NCBI RefSeq assembly: GCF_002262885.1
Contig: NZ_NKYF01000005.1
Location: 1 to 64,000 of the forward strand
Reading direction: 5' to 3'
Origin: Pseudonocardia sp. MH-G8
GTDB taxonomy: Bacteria; Actinomycetota; Actinomycetes; Mycobacteriales; Pseudonocardiaceae
Length of the DNA stretch: 64,000 nucleotides
Shown here: one piece after another, positions 32,454 through 41,176 of the stretch
How positions within the stretch are numbered: position 1 is the first letter of the stretch
Layout of the letters: every line of letters begins with the position of its first letter
Made by a program: the position numbers and the translations under genes
Notes under the pieces: model-generated
Seen by the model: the letters and a program-made list of their open reading frames with translations, nothing else
What the model was told of the DNA's origin: nothing
Databases searched by the model: none

Positions 32454-33785
32454 ATGCGGAAGCACACATCCTCGCGGCGGCAGATCCGCCTGCTCGCCCT
32501 CGTCGCCGGCGCCGCGCTGGCCCTCACCGCCTGCAGCGCGGGCAGCCTCGGCTCGAGCGGAGGTGGCGGGGACGGGGTCTCGTTGACGTTCCTCGTCGAC
32601 AGCAACGAGAGCAACCTGGCGGCCGCCGAGAGCGCGGCCGCCGCGTTCACCGCGCTGCACCCCGACATCACGGTCGAGGTCGAAGGGCGCCCCGGTGGCT
32701 CCGAGGGCGACAACATCGTCAAGACCCGGCTCGCGACCGGCGACATGCCCGAGGTCTTCCTCTACAACTCCGGCTCGCTGTTCCAGGCGATCGGGCCGGT
32801 GCAGAACCTCGTGCCGGTCTCCGACCAGCCCTGGGTCGCCGACCTCGAGACGAACTTCAAGAACGTCGTGACCGCCGAGGGTCAGGTCTACGGGGCGCCC
32901 TTCGGCCCGCAGATGACCGGCGCCGTGCTCTACAACAAGCGCGTCTACGCCGACCTCGGGCTCGAGATCCCGACGACGTGGGAGGCGTTCACAGCCAACA
33001 ACGCCGCCGTGGCGGCGGCGGGCCTGACCCCGGTGATCCAGACCTACGGCGACACCTACACCTCGCAGCTGTTCGTCCTCGGCGACTTCCACAACGTCGC
33101 CTCGGCCGAACCGGACTTCGCGCAGCGCTACACGGCGGGCGAGGCCAAGTACGCGACGTCGCCCGCGGCGCTCAAGGGCTGGCAGCACCTGCAGGAGCTG
33201 CACGACGCCGGCTACTACAACGAGGACTTCCCGACCGCCAAGCTGGAGGACGGTCTGCGCCAGCTCGGTGCGGGCGAGGGCGCGCACTACCCGATGCTGT
33301 CCAACGCGCTCGCCGTGCTCGCCCTGACCTCGCCGGAGGGCGCTCAGGACGTGGGGATCTTCCCGATCCCGGGCGAGGATGCGGGTGCCAACGGTCTGAC
33401 CGTCTGGTCCCCGTCCGGCGTGTACATCCCGAAGACGACCGAGGGCGCCCAGCTCGACGCCGCGCGGCAGTTCCAGGCGTTCCTCGCCGGCCCCGAGGGG
33501 TGCGCCGCGCAGGCCGAGGGCGCCACCCCGACCGGCCCGTACGCCGTGAACGGTTGCGAGCTGCCCGACGACGTGCTGCCCGCGACGCACGACTTCCAGT
33601 CCTACATCGACGCGGGCGCGTTCAGCCCGGCGCTGGAGTTCCTGTCGCCGATCAAGGGCCCGGCGCTGGAGCAGATCACGGTGGAGGTCGGTTCCGGCAT
33701 CCGCCCGGCGGCCGACGGTGCCGCGCTCTACGACGAGGACGTCCGCAAGCAGGCTCTGCAGCTCGGGCTCGAGGGCTGGGAGTAG
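32454..33785 (+). CDS. Sugar ABC importer substrate-binding lipoprotein
   Basis: A 443-residue family 1 solute-binding protein. A Sec-type signal (basic SSRRQIRLL, then a hydrophobic stretch) ends in LTAC with the lipidated cysteine at residue 27. The mature part has conserved binding-protein features such as TRLATGDMPEVF and the GPEGCAAQ tail region. First gene of an operon with two permeases and an alpha-L-rhamnosidase, which suggests that rhamnose-containing oligosaccharides or glycosides are bound. Expression is governed by a good promoter flanked by two LacI sites. ATG 32454 has AAAGAGG upstream. Confidence 0.93.
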   Translation: MRKHTSSRRQIRLLALVAGAALALTACSAGSLGSSGGGGDGVSLTFLVDSNESNLAAAESAAAAFTALHPDITVEVEGRPGGSEGDNIVKTRLATGDMPEVFLYNSGSLFQAIGPVQNLVPVSDQPWVADLETNFKNVVTAEGQVYGAPFGPQMTGAVLYNKRVYADLGLEIPTTWEAFTANNAAVAAAGLTPVIQTYGDTYTSQLFVLGDFHNVASAEPDFAQRYTAGEAKYATSPAALKGWQHLQELHDAGYYNEDFPTAKLEDGLRQLGAGEGAHYPMLSNALAVLALTSPEGAQDVGIFPIPGEDAGANGLTVWSPSGVYIPKTTEGAQLDAARQFQAFLAGPEGCAAQAEGATPTGPYAVNGCELPDDVLPATHDFQSYIDAGAFSPALEFLSPIKGPALEQITVEVGSGIRPAADGAALYDEDVRKQALQLGLEGWE

Positions 33786-33812
33786 CAGGACCCGGAGCGG
33801 GAGGACGCCGCC

Positions 33813-34808
33813 ATGGCCGCGACGACCAGGACGACGACCAGGACGACGACCAGGACGACGACCAGGACGACGACCGACACGACCGGGCCGGCGACCGGCA
33901 CCACGCCGGGAACCGCCGCCGTGGAACGGAGCGCGCCCTCGCGGAAGCGGGGGATGCGCAGCCCGTACCCCACGTGGTTCTACCTGCCGGCGGCGATCAT
34001 CTACGCCGTCCTGTTCCTGGTCCCGACGTTCGCGTCGTTCTACTTCAGCCTCACCCGCTGGAGCCTGTTCGACTTCGAGTTCATCGGGTTCGACAACTTC
34101 GTCCAGTTCTTCCGGGAGCCGGCGCTCGTCACGGGGTTGACCAACACCGTGATCTACGGGGTCGTGACCTCGGGCCTGAAGGTCGTGCTGGGGCTGCTGC
34201 TCGCGGTCCTGCTGACCTCCCAGGTCATCGCCCGTGGCTTCCTGCGCTCGGTGGTGTTCTTCCCGGTGCTGGTCAGCTGGATCGGCATCGGGATCACCTT
34301 CCAGGTGCTGATGGACCCGTTCGGCGGGTTCATCAACGAGTCGCTCGCGGTGATCGGGATCGAGGGGCCGGGCTGGTTGACCGACCCGTCGCTGGCGCTG
34401 TTGTCGGTGGCGCTGGTGGACGTCTGGAAGGGCGTCGGGCTGGCCACGGTCATCTACATCGCCGGCATCGTCTCGATCCCGCAGGAGTTCTTCGAGGCGG
34501 CGAAGGTGGACGGCGCGAGCGCGTGGCAGAACTTCTGGCACATCCTGCTGCCGCTGGCCCGCCCGGCGACGACCACGGTGATCATCCTGTCGCTGATCGG
34601 CGGGCTGCGCTCGTTCGACCTGATCTGGGCGATGACGCGCGGTGGGCCCGGGTTCACCTCCGACGTGATCGCGTCGGTGATCTACAAGCAGTACCAGGCG
34701 GGCTTCTACGGGCTGTCCACCGCGGGCAACGTCCTGCTGTTCGTCCTGGTCACCGCGATCGTCCTGCCGTTGTCGCGGTTCCTGAACCGCAAGGAGGTGG
34801 AGCTGTGA
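33813..34808 (+). CDS. ABC sugar importer permease (MalF type) with repeat-coded N-terminus
   Basis: A 331-residue permease. After a long cytoplasmic tail come six transmembrane helices and the EAA loop at about residue 225 (EFFEAAKVDGASAW). The tail is unusual: residues 4-20 are made of an R-T-T-T repeat encoded by four exact 12-bp units, then more Thr/Pro/Gly before SRKRGMRSP. GGAGCGGGAGGA before ATG 33813 is a strong ribosome binding site. It pairs with the permease encoded next. No ATPase is encoded in the operon. Confidence 0.92.
   Translation: MAATTRTTTRTTTRTTTRTTTDTTGPATGTTPGTAAVERSAPSRKRGMRSPYPTWFYLPAAIIYAVLFLVPTFASFYFSLTRWSLFDFEFIGFDNFVQFFREPALVTGLTNTVIYGVVTSGLKVVLGLLLAVLLTSQVIARGFLRSVVFFPVLVSWIGIGITFQVLMDPFGGFINESLAVIGIEGPGWLTDPSLALLSVALVDVWKGVGLATVIYIAGIVSIPQEFFEAAKVDGASAWQNFWHILLPLARPATTTVIILSLIGGLRSFDLIWAMTRGGPGFTSDVIASVIYKQYQAGFYGLSTAGNVLLFVLVTAIVLPLSRFLNRKEVEL
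33821..33875 (+). repeat. 12-bp in-frame tandem repeat
   Basis: Four perfect copies of GACGACCAGGAC (33821-33868) followed by a partial copy to 33875, inside the start of the permease gene. As 12 is a multiple of three, copy-number change would alter the Arg-Thr tail without shifting the frame. Confidence 0.9.
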
Positions 34809-35644
34809 AAACGGCGACGAAGACCGCGAGCCGCTACTGGCTGGGCGCGGCCGCGATCATCGCGTTCTCCGTCGTCTTCATCATCCCGTTCGCCTTCATC
34901 CTGGTCACCGCGCTGAAGACGCGGCAGGAGGCGAGCATGCTCCGGTTCTCCTGGCCCACGGAGATCGCGCTCATGGAGAACCTGCGGGCCGTGTTGGAGG
35001 CCCGGGACTACATCCTGATCATCGCGTTCATCAACAGCACGATCCTCACCGTCGCGAGCGTCGCCGGAATGGTGGTGCTGGCCGCGATGGTCGGGTTCGT
35101 GCTGCAGCGCCGGAAGACCCGCTGGACCGGCTTCGTCAACTTCCTCGTGCTGTCCGGGCTGATCATCCCGCCCGCGGTGGTCCCGACGATCTGGGTGCTG
35201 CAGGGGATGGGCCTGTTCCGGACCATGCCGGGGCTGATCCTGGTGGAGATCGCCTTCGGGCTGTCGTTCTCGATCCTGCTGTTCCGGGCCTTCATCTCGA
35301 CGATCCCGCGCGAGCTCGACGAGGCCGCGATCATCGACGGCGCGGGCCCGTTGCGCCTGTTCTTCCGCGTGATCTTCCCGCTGCTGCGCTCGGTGGTCGT
35401 CACGGTGATCGTCGTGCAGTCCGTCGTCGTGTTCAACGACTTCACCAACCCGCTGTACTTCCTGCCCGGTGAGGAGAACGCGACCGTCCAGCTGACGCTC
35501 TACAACTTCCAGAGCCAGTACGAGACCCAGTACAACCTGCTGTTCATGAACATCCTGCTCATCACCATCCCGCCGCTAGTGATGTTCCTGTTCTTCAACC
35601 GCCAGATCGTGGCGGGAATGACCGCCGGAGCCGTCAAGGGCTGA
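34805..35644 (+). CDS. ABC sugar importer permease (MalG type)
   Basis: A 279-residue permease with six transmembrane helices, EAA loop at about residue 168 (ELDEAAIIDGAGPL) and the family ending MTAGAVKG. GTG 34805 overlaps the stop of the preceding permease (GTGA). With that partner it forms the pore for the sugar delivered by the lipoprotein encoded at 32454. Confidence 0.93.
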   Translation: MKTATKTASRYWLGAAAIIAFSVVFIIPFAFILVTALKTRQEASMLRFSWPTEIALMENLRAVLEARDYILIIAFINSTILTVASVAGMVVLAAMVGFVLQRRKTRWTGFVNFLVLSGLIIPPAVVPTIWVLQGMGLFRTMPGLILVEIAFGLSFSILLFRAFISTIPRELDEAAIIDGAGPLRLFFRVIFPLLRSVVVTVIVVQSVVVFNDFTNPLYFLPGEENATVQLTLYNFQSQYETQYNLLFMNILLITIPPLVMFLFFNRQIVAGMTAGAVKG

Positions 35645-35666
35645 GAAGCCCGCACCAGGAGGATTC

Positions 35667-38483
35667 GTGCCCATCCGCGTTGCCCGCATCACCGCCGAGT
35701 ACGCCACCGACCGCGCGACCGTCGCCACCGCGCGCCCACGCCTGTCGTGGGTGACCGAGTCCGACGGCACCGACTGGCGGCAGGCGGCGGCGGAGGTGCA
35801 GCTGCAGACCGGCGAGGAGCGCCGATCCGTGCGCCTGGACGGGCAGGGCTCGGTGCTCGTCGACTGGCCCTTCGACGCCCTGGAGCCGGGTGCGGCGCAC
35901 GAGGTCCGGGTCCGCGTCACCGGCACCGACGGCGAGACGTCGGAGTGGAGCGCGCCGCAGCCCGTCGTCGCCGGGTTCCTGCCCGAGGGCGGCTGGACCG
36001 CGCGGATGGTCGGGCTGGCCGAGCCGGCGGCGGAGGCCCAGCCCGCGCTCGTCCGGGCGGCGTTCACCGTGGACGGGGCGCTGCGCCGTGCCACGTTGTA
36101 CGCCACGGCGCACGGCGTCTACCAGGTGGAGCTCAATGGCCGCGAGGTCGACGACGAGGTGCTCAAGCCGGGCTGGACGACGTATGCGCGGCGGCTGCTC
36201 CACGAGACCACCGACGTCACCGGTCTGCTCACCGAGGGCGAGAACGCGGTGGGGGTGTGGCTGTCGGGCGGCTGGTTCTGCGAGCGGTTCGGTTTCCGGG
36301 ACAGCGCGGCGCGGTTCTACGGCACGCAGCCGGCGGTGGCCCTCCAGCTGGTGCTCGACTACGCCGACGGGCGCACCGAGACCGTGGCCAGCGGCCCGGA
36401 CTGGCGCGCGACGGGGGAGGGGCCGATCACCGCGGGCGGCATCTACGCCGGCGAGTCCTACGACGCCACCCGCGCGCTGCCGGGCTGGTCGGCGCCCGGT
36501 TTCGACGACTCCGGCTGGTCGCCGGTGCGGGTGGACGGGCAGTTCCCCGTGCCCGAGGCCCGGATGTCCCCCGGCGCCCGGCGCACCGAGGAGGTCGCGG
36601 TCCGCGAGGTGCTGACCACCCCGAGCGGCGCCACCGTCCTGGACTTCGGCCAGAACCTGGTGGGCTGGCTGCGGATCACCGTGCGCGGCGAGCGGGGCAG
36701 CACCGTCACGCTGCGCCACGCCGAGGTGATGGAGGACGGGGAGCTGAGCACCCGCCCGCTGCGGGCGGCCGCCGCGGTCGATCACTACACCCTCGCCGGC
36801 GGCGAGGCGGAGACCTGGGAGCCGCGCTCGACGTTCCACGGTTTCCGCTACGCGCAGGTCGAGGGCTGGCCGGGTGCGCTGGACCCGGCCGACGTCGTCG
36901 CCGTCGTGGTGCACAGCGACATGCGCCGCACCGGCTGGTTCTCCAGTTCGCACGAGCTGGTGAACCGGCTGCACGAGAACGTGGTGTGGGGGATGCGGGG
37001 CAACTTCCTGCACGTGCCCACCGACTGCCCCCAGCGCGACGAGCGGCTGGGCTGGACCGGCGACATCCAGGTGTTCGCCCCGACCGCGTCGCTGCTGTTC
37101 GACTGCGACGGCTTCCTGGCCTCGTGGCTGCGCGACCTCGCCCTCGAGCAGCGTGCCCACCACGGGGTCGTGCCCTACATCGTCCCGAACGTCCTGGAGA
37201 AGGCGCGCACGCCGGCGGCCGCGTGGGGCGACGCCGCGACCGTGCTCCCGCTCGTGCTGCACGAGCGCTTCGGGGACCGCGCGGTGGTCGCCGCCCAGTA
37301 CGACAGCATGCGCGACTGGGTCGAGGTGTTGCTCGGGCTGTCCGGGTCGCGGTTGCTGTGGGAGGGCGGGTTCCAGTTCGGTGACTGGCTCGACCCGGCC
37401 GCCCCGCCGGAGCGTCCGGGTGACGCGACGACCGACCAGGACCTCGTGGCCAGCGCGCACCTGTTCCGCAGCAGCGATCTGCTCGCCCGTGCCGCCGCGC
37501 TCCTGGGGCGGGAGCAGGACGCCGCGCACTACCGGGAGGTCGCGGAGCGGGTGCGCGCGGCCTTCCTGCGCGAGTACGTCACGCCGGCCGGGCGGATGCT
37601 CTCCGACACCCAGACCGCCTACGCGATGGCGCTGGTCTACGGCATCGTCACCGACCTGGACCTGCGGCGGGTGATGGCCGAGCGGCTGGCCGCGCTCGTG
37701 CGGACGGCGGGCTACCGGGTGGCCACCGGCTTCGTCGGCACGCCGATCGTGCAGGACGCGCTGACCGCCGCGGGGCACACCGACGCCGCGGCGCGGCTGC
37801 TGCTGCAGACCGACTGCCCGTCGTGGCTCTACCCGGTGACGATGGGCGCCACCACGGTCTGGGAGCGCTGGGACAGCCTGCTCGAGGACGGATCGGTCAA
37901 CCCCGGGCAGATGACCTCGTTCAACCACTACGCGTTCGGGGCGATCGCGGACTGGTTGCACCGGGTCGTCGCGGGACTGGCCCCCGCCGCACCCGGGTAC
38001 GCGGAGATCACGATCGCGCCCCAGCCGCTGCCCGGCCTGGAGTTCGCGCGCACCGCGCACGACACCCCGTACGGGCGCGCGTCGGCGGGGTGGGAGCGCC
38101 GCGGGGACCGGATCGTGGTCGACGCCGTCGTGCCGGCGAACACCACCGCCACCGTGCGGCTGCCCGGCGCGTCGCAGGTGCTGACGGTCGGGTCGGGCGC
38201 CCACCGCTGGGAGGTGGCCGCACCGGCGGCGTCCAACGGCCACGGCCCGGTCGGCCTGGACACCCCGCTCGCCGAGGTCATCGACGACCCGGAGGCCTAC
38301 GAGGCGCTCGTGACCACGCTGCGGACACAGGACGCCGCGCAGGCGCGGGACTTCCGCGACCGCACGCGCTGGCTGCCGAACCAGCCGCTGTCCGAGGCCC
38401 TGGACCGGGTGTCGCCGCAGGTCAGGGAGCACGTGCGGGCTGCGCTGGAGTCGGTCAGCAGCGGTCGGACCGGCGTGCGCTGA
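35667..38483 (+). CDS. Alpha-L-rhamnosidase (GH78)
   Basis: A 938-residue glycoside hydrolase family 78 enzyme that removes terminal alpha-L-rhamnose. N-terminal beta domains (about 1-330) precede the (alpha/alpha)6 barrel. This has the signature TDCPQRDERLGWTGD (about 452-467), containing the candidate acid Asp, and VWERWDS (about 731), whose Glu is the candidate base. A C-terminal beta domain follows. No signal peptide is seen, so it acts on imported rhamnosides in the cytoplasm. GTG 35667 has an AGGAGG box 7 bases upstream, and the gene lies 22 bp after the importer's last permease. The last 50 residues (after about 880) extend beyond the usual end. Confidence 0.93.
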   Translation: MPIRVARITAEYATDRATVATARPRLSWVTESDGTDWRQAAAEVQLQTGEERRSVRLDGQGSVLVDWPFDALEPGAAHEVRVRVTGTDGETSEWSAPQPVVAGFLPEGGWTARMVGLAEPAAEAQPALVRAAFTVDGALRRATLYATAHGVYQVELNGREVDDEVLKPGWTTYARRLLHETTDVTGLLTEGENAVGVWLSGGWFCERFGFRDSAARFYGTQPAVALQLVLDYADGRTETVASGPDWRATGEGPITAGGIYAGESYDATRALPGWSAPGFDDSGWSPVRVDGQFPVPEARMSPGARRTEEVAVREVLTTPSGATVLDFGQNLVGWLRITVRGERGSTVTLRHAEVMEDGELSTRPLRAAAAVDHYTLAGGEAETWEPRSTFHGFRYAQVEGWPGALDPADVVAVVVHSDMRRTGWFSSSHELVNRLHENVVWGMRGNFLHVPTDCPQRDERLGWTGDIQVFAPTASLLFDCDGFLASWLRDLALEQRAHHGVVPYIVPNVLEKARTPAAAWGDAATVLPLVLHERFGDRAVVAAQYDSMRDWVEVLLGLSGSRLLWEGGFQFGDWLDPAAPPERPGDATTDQDLVASAHLFRSSDLLARAAALLGREQDAAHYREVAERVRAAFLREYVTPAGRMLSDTQTAYAMALVYGIVTDLDLRRVMAERLAALVRTAGYRVATGFVGTPIVQDALTAAGHTDAAARLLLQTDCPSWLYPVTMGATTVWERWDSLLEDGSVNPGQMTSFNHYAFGAIADWLHRVVAGLAPAAPGYAEITIAPQPLPGLEFARTAHDTPYGRASAGWERRGDRIVVDAVVPANTTATVRLPGASQVLTVGSGAHRWEVAAPAASNGHGPVGLDTPLAEVIDDPEAYEALVTTLRTQDAAQARDFRDRTRWLPNQPLSEALDRVSPQVREHVRAALESVSSGRTGVR

Positions 38484-38495
38484 CCCCGCAGGCGG

Positions 38496-39704
38496 TCAGG
38501 CCGCGCGGCTCGCCCGCTGCCCGACCGCCACGGCGGTGGCCGCCGTCGCGAGCAACGCGATCGCGGCGACCACGACGAGGAGCGGCGCCGTCCAGCCGCC
38601 GGTAGCGGCGTGGACGGCGCCGATCACCGGCGGCCCGGCCGCGGCGACGGTGTAGCCGCCGCCCTGGACCAGGGCCGAGAACCGCCGGTTCTCCGCCTCG
38701 TCCCGGGCGACCCGCACGACCAGCGAGAAGATCACGGTCAGGCCGCCGCCCTGCGCGGCGCCGCCGAGGACGCACCAGAGCGCCCACAGGTGCGGTGCGA
38801 GCAGCAGGCCGAGCGGGAGCGTCACCCACGCGGCGCACACGACGAGCACGGTGGTGCGCGCGCGGCCGTACCGCAGCAGCACGGGCACGCCGAACGCCCC
38901 GCCGAGCGCGGCGATCTGGAAGACCGACGACGCCGCGCCCGCACCGGCGGCGGGCATCCCGAGCTCGTCGCGCAGCAGCTGCGGCAGCCACGCCGTCACG
39001 CCGTAGTAGGCGAAGGACTGCCCGGCGAACGCCGCCGTGAGACCCCAGGCGGCCGGCTGCCGCCACGACGACGCGGGTGCTCCCGCCGGTGCTGTGGTGC
39101 CGGCCGCCGGTTCGATCCGGGGCCTGCGGGTGGCGTGCCACCAGAGTGCGGCGGCCACGACGACCAGCACGCCCCAGCTCGCGAGCGCGGCCCGCCAGCC
39201 GGTGGCGGCCGCGATCGGCACCGTCAGCGTGAGCGAGAGCATCGACCCGACGTTCAACGTGGCGGTGTAGGCGCCGAGGATCGCGCTCGCGTGCCCGCGC
39301 AGATCCCGGCCGATCACCACGGGCACGGCGATGTTGGCCGTCGTGATCGCGAGCCCGAGCAGGAGCGTCCCGGCGATCGCGGCGGGCAGGCCGCCGAGCG
39401 AGCGGACCACGATCCCGACGAGCAGGACGGCCAGCGCGACGAGCACCCCGCGGCCGGTGCCGGTGCGGGCGAGCAGCGCGGACGCCAGGGGAGCGGCCAA
39501 CCCGAAGCACAGCACCGGCAGGCTCGTGAACAGGCCGACGGTGGCGGCGTCGATCCCCAGATCGGCGCGGATCGGGTCGACGACCGCCGACACGGCGACG
39601 AGGGGCCCGCGCAGGTTCAGAGCCAGCAGCAGGATCGCGGCGATCAGCAGCGCCGCCGGTACCGCCCGTGCGTCGGTCGGGGTCGCGGGACGGACGGTGT
39701 TCAC
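38496..39704 (-). CDS. MFS transporter, CynX/NimT type
   Basis: A 402-residue major facilitator with 12 hydrophobic segments. The first helix reads ALNLRGPLVAVSAVVDPIR, the signature of the cyanate/nitroimidazole (CynX/NimT) group, and helix 5 begins the typical NVGSMLSLTL. The substrate is unknown. GTG 39704 has GAGGA 5 bases upstream. It is convergent with the rhamnosidase gene (12 bp between stops) and apparently monocistronic. Confidence 0.88.
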   Translation of the reverse strand: MNTVRPATPTDARAVPAALLIAAILLLALNLRGPLVAVSAVVDPIRADLGIDAATVGLFTSLPVLCFGLAAPLASALLARTGTGRGVLVALAVLLVGIVVRSLGGLPAAIAGTLLLGLAITTANIAVPVVIGRDLRGHASAILGAYTATLNVGSMLSLTLTVPIAAATGWRAALASWGVLVVVAAALWWHATRRPRIEPAAGTTAPAGAPASSWRQPAAWGLTAAFAGQSFAYYGVTAWLPQLLRDELGMPAAGAGAASSVFQIAALGGAFGVPVLLRYGRARTTVLVVCAAWVTLPLGLLLAPHLWALWCVLGGAAQGGGLTVIFSLVVRVARDEAENRRFSALVQGGGYTVAAAGPPVIGAVHAATGGWTAPLLVVVAAIALLATAATAVAVGQRASRAA

Positions 39705-39758
39705 CGGTCCTCATCGTCCTACCCCGCGTCCGCCGCGTCATGCGGAGGTGAAAAGCCC

Positions 39759-39884
39759 GACAGGACAGTCGTAGCCACGGTCGCCGGCTTCGACCATGGG
39801 CGGCGAGCGATGTGGGCTGCAGGCGAGGCCCTCGACGCCGTCATGATCGCCTCCCGCGGTGGCCGCGGGCCGGCCGCTGCATGA
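39759..39884 (+). pseudogene. Possible universal-stress-protein remnant
   Basis: In one frame the intergenic DNA reads PDRTVVATVAGFDHGRRAMW, AAGEA, then DAVMIASRGGRG before a stop at 39882-39884. The first part resembles the start of a UspA domain and the last part its nucleotide-loop end, with the middle missing and no start codon. This may be coincidence in GC-rich DNA. Confidence 0.2.
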
Positions 39885-39911
39885 CCCGGTGAACGTTCGT
39901 GGCCGCCGCAC

Positions 39912-39917
39912 TAAGGT
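39912..39917 (+). promoter_or_regulatory. -10 box of a leaderless promoter (LacI 1)
   Basis: TAAGGT, six bases, then ATG 39924; no Shine-Dalgarno sequence. Confidence 0.5.
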
Positions 39918-39923
39918 GCCCCC

Positions 39924-41015
39924 ATGTCCTCCGGCGGCTCGGCACGGTCGGGGCGGGTCAAACCGAGCATGACCGACGTGGCGGCGCGTGCGGGGGTCTC
40001 GCTGGGCACCGTCTCGCACGTGCTCAACCACCCGGAGCGGGTCAAGGAGTCCACGCGGCGGCGCGTGCACGCCGCGATCGACGCCCTCGGCTTCGTGCGC
40101 AACTCCCAGGCCCGCTCGCTCGCGGCCGGCGAGAACCGCACCATCGGGCTCGTGCTGGTCGACCTGGGCAACACGCTGTTCGTCGACATCGCCCGGGGCG
40201 CGCAGCAGGAGGCCACCGCCCGCGGGATGACCTTGCTGCTGGCCAACAGCGACAACGACGACGATCTGCAGGACGTCCACCTGGACTTCTTCGAGGGCGC
40301 CCGGGTCAGCGGGATCCTGCTGGCCCCGATGACCGACCCGCGCACCGGCGTGGACCGCGTGCGGCGCCGGGGCACGCCGGTCGTGGTGCTGAACTACGAC
40401 TCCGGCCGCCCCGACTGCTGCACCGTGCTGGTCGACAACGAGCAGGCGGGCCACCTCGCCGCCCGGCACATGCTCGACCTCGGGCACCGGCGGCTGGCCT
40501 TCGTCGCCGGACGCGACCACCTGCAGCCGGTCCGGGACCGCCGCCGGGGCGTGCGCCGCGCGGTCACCGACGCCGGGGCCGAACTGGTCGAGATCCCCAC
40601 CGAGGACCTGAGCGCCGGAGGCGGACCCGGTGCGGCCGCCCGGCTCGCGGCGCTGCCGGCGCATCGGCGTCCGGACGCCGTGATCGCGGTGACCGACCTG
40701 CTCGGCATGGGTCTGGTGCAGGAGCTCGGGCGGGCCGGCCTCGCGGTGCCCGGCGACATCGCCGTGATGGGCTGCGACTACGACAAGCGCGCCTGGGGCG
40801 GGGCCGTGCCGCTGACGTCGGTGCGCATGCCGGGCGAGGAGATCGGTGTGGCCGCCGTCGGCCTGCTGGTCGACGAGGTGGCCCGTGGCGGCGAGCACCG
40901 GCACGAGACCGTGGTCGTGCAGCCCTCGCTGGTGGTGCGCGAGAGCAGCGCAGGCCGCGAGCACGACCCGCTGGTCGCCGCGAGGAGCCCTGCGGAGCCC
41001 CGCCGGAGGGGCTGA
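39924..41015 (+). CDS. LacI-family regulator 1
   Basis: A 363-residue repressor. The helix-turn-helix (TDVAARAGVSLGTVSHVLNHP, residues 17-37, with hinge helix NSQARSLA) precedes a periplasmic-binding-like ligand domain. In this the sugar-contact segment DNEQAGHLAARHMLDLGHRR is intact. It is apparently leaderless. Its most likely target is the rhamnoside importer operon 1.4 kb to its left, whose promoter carries two TGAAACG-type sites, because the second LacI gene has its own adjacent operon. The C-terminal 15 residues are an unstructured Arg/Pro tail. Confidence 0.9.
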   Translation: MSSGGSARSGRVKPSMTDVAARAGVSLGTVSHVLNHPERVKESTRRRVHAAIDALGFVRNSQARSLAAGENRTIGLVLVDLGNTLFVDIARGAQQEATARGMTLLLANSDNDDDLQDVHLDFFEGARVSGILLAPMTDPRTGVDRVRRRGTPVVVLNYDSGRPDCCTVLVDNEQAGHLAARHMLDLGHRRLAFVAGRDHLQPVRDRRRGVRRAVTDAGAELVEIPTEDLSAGGGPGAAARLAALPAHRRPDAVIAVTDLLGMGLVQELGRAGLAVPGDIAVMGCDYDKRAWGGAVPLTSVRMPGEEIGVAAVGLLVDEVARGGEHRHETVVVQPSLVVRESSAGREHDPLVAARSPAEPRRRG

Positions 41016-41085
41016 ACTCCAGCCGCAGCCGTGCGCTTCCGCCGCGCCCGGCGCGGGCACGCTCGAGGCCATCGCGCGCCTCCAG

Positions 41086-41172
41086 CCCCGACTCGCGGAA
41101 TGGGGGGGAGCACCCGCTCCGCGAGTCGGGGTCCGTACCCCGCGAGTCGGGGTCTGGGTGCGCGTGTGTCGC
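41086..41172. terminator. GACTCGCG repeat cluster, copy 2
   Basis: CCCCGACTCGCGG (41086-41098) is complementary to CCGCGAGTCGGGG (41119-41131), and a third element CGCGAGTCGGGG follows at 41141-41152. GGTGCGCGTGTGTCGC (41157-41172) mirrors the element after copy 1 near 31.27 kb. Located between two convergent LacI genes, the hairpin can end transcription both ways, and the 41086 arm can pair with either right-hand arm. Confidence 0.6.
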
Positions 41173-41176
41173 TCTG

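Noticed and set aside
33821..33875. CRISPR-like or regulatory direct repeat
   Set aside because: The units are contiguous without spacers and lie in frame inside a permease gene, so it is a coding microsatellite.
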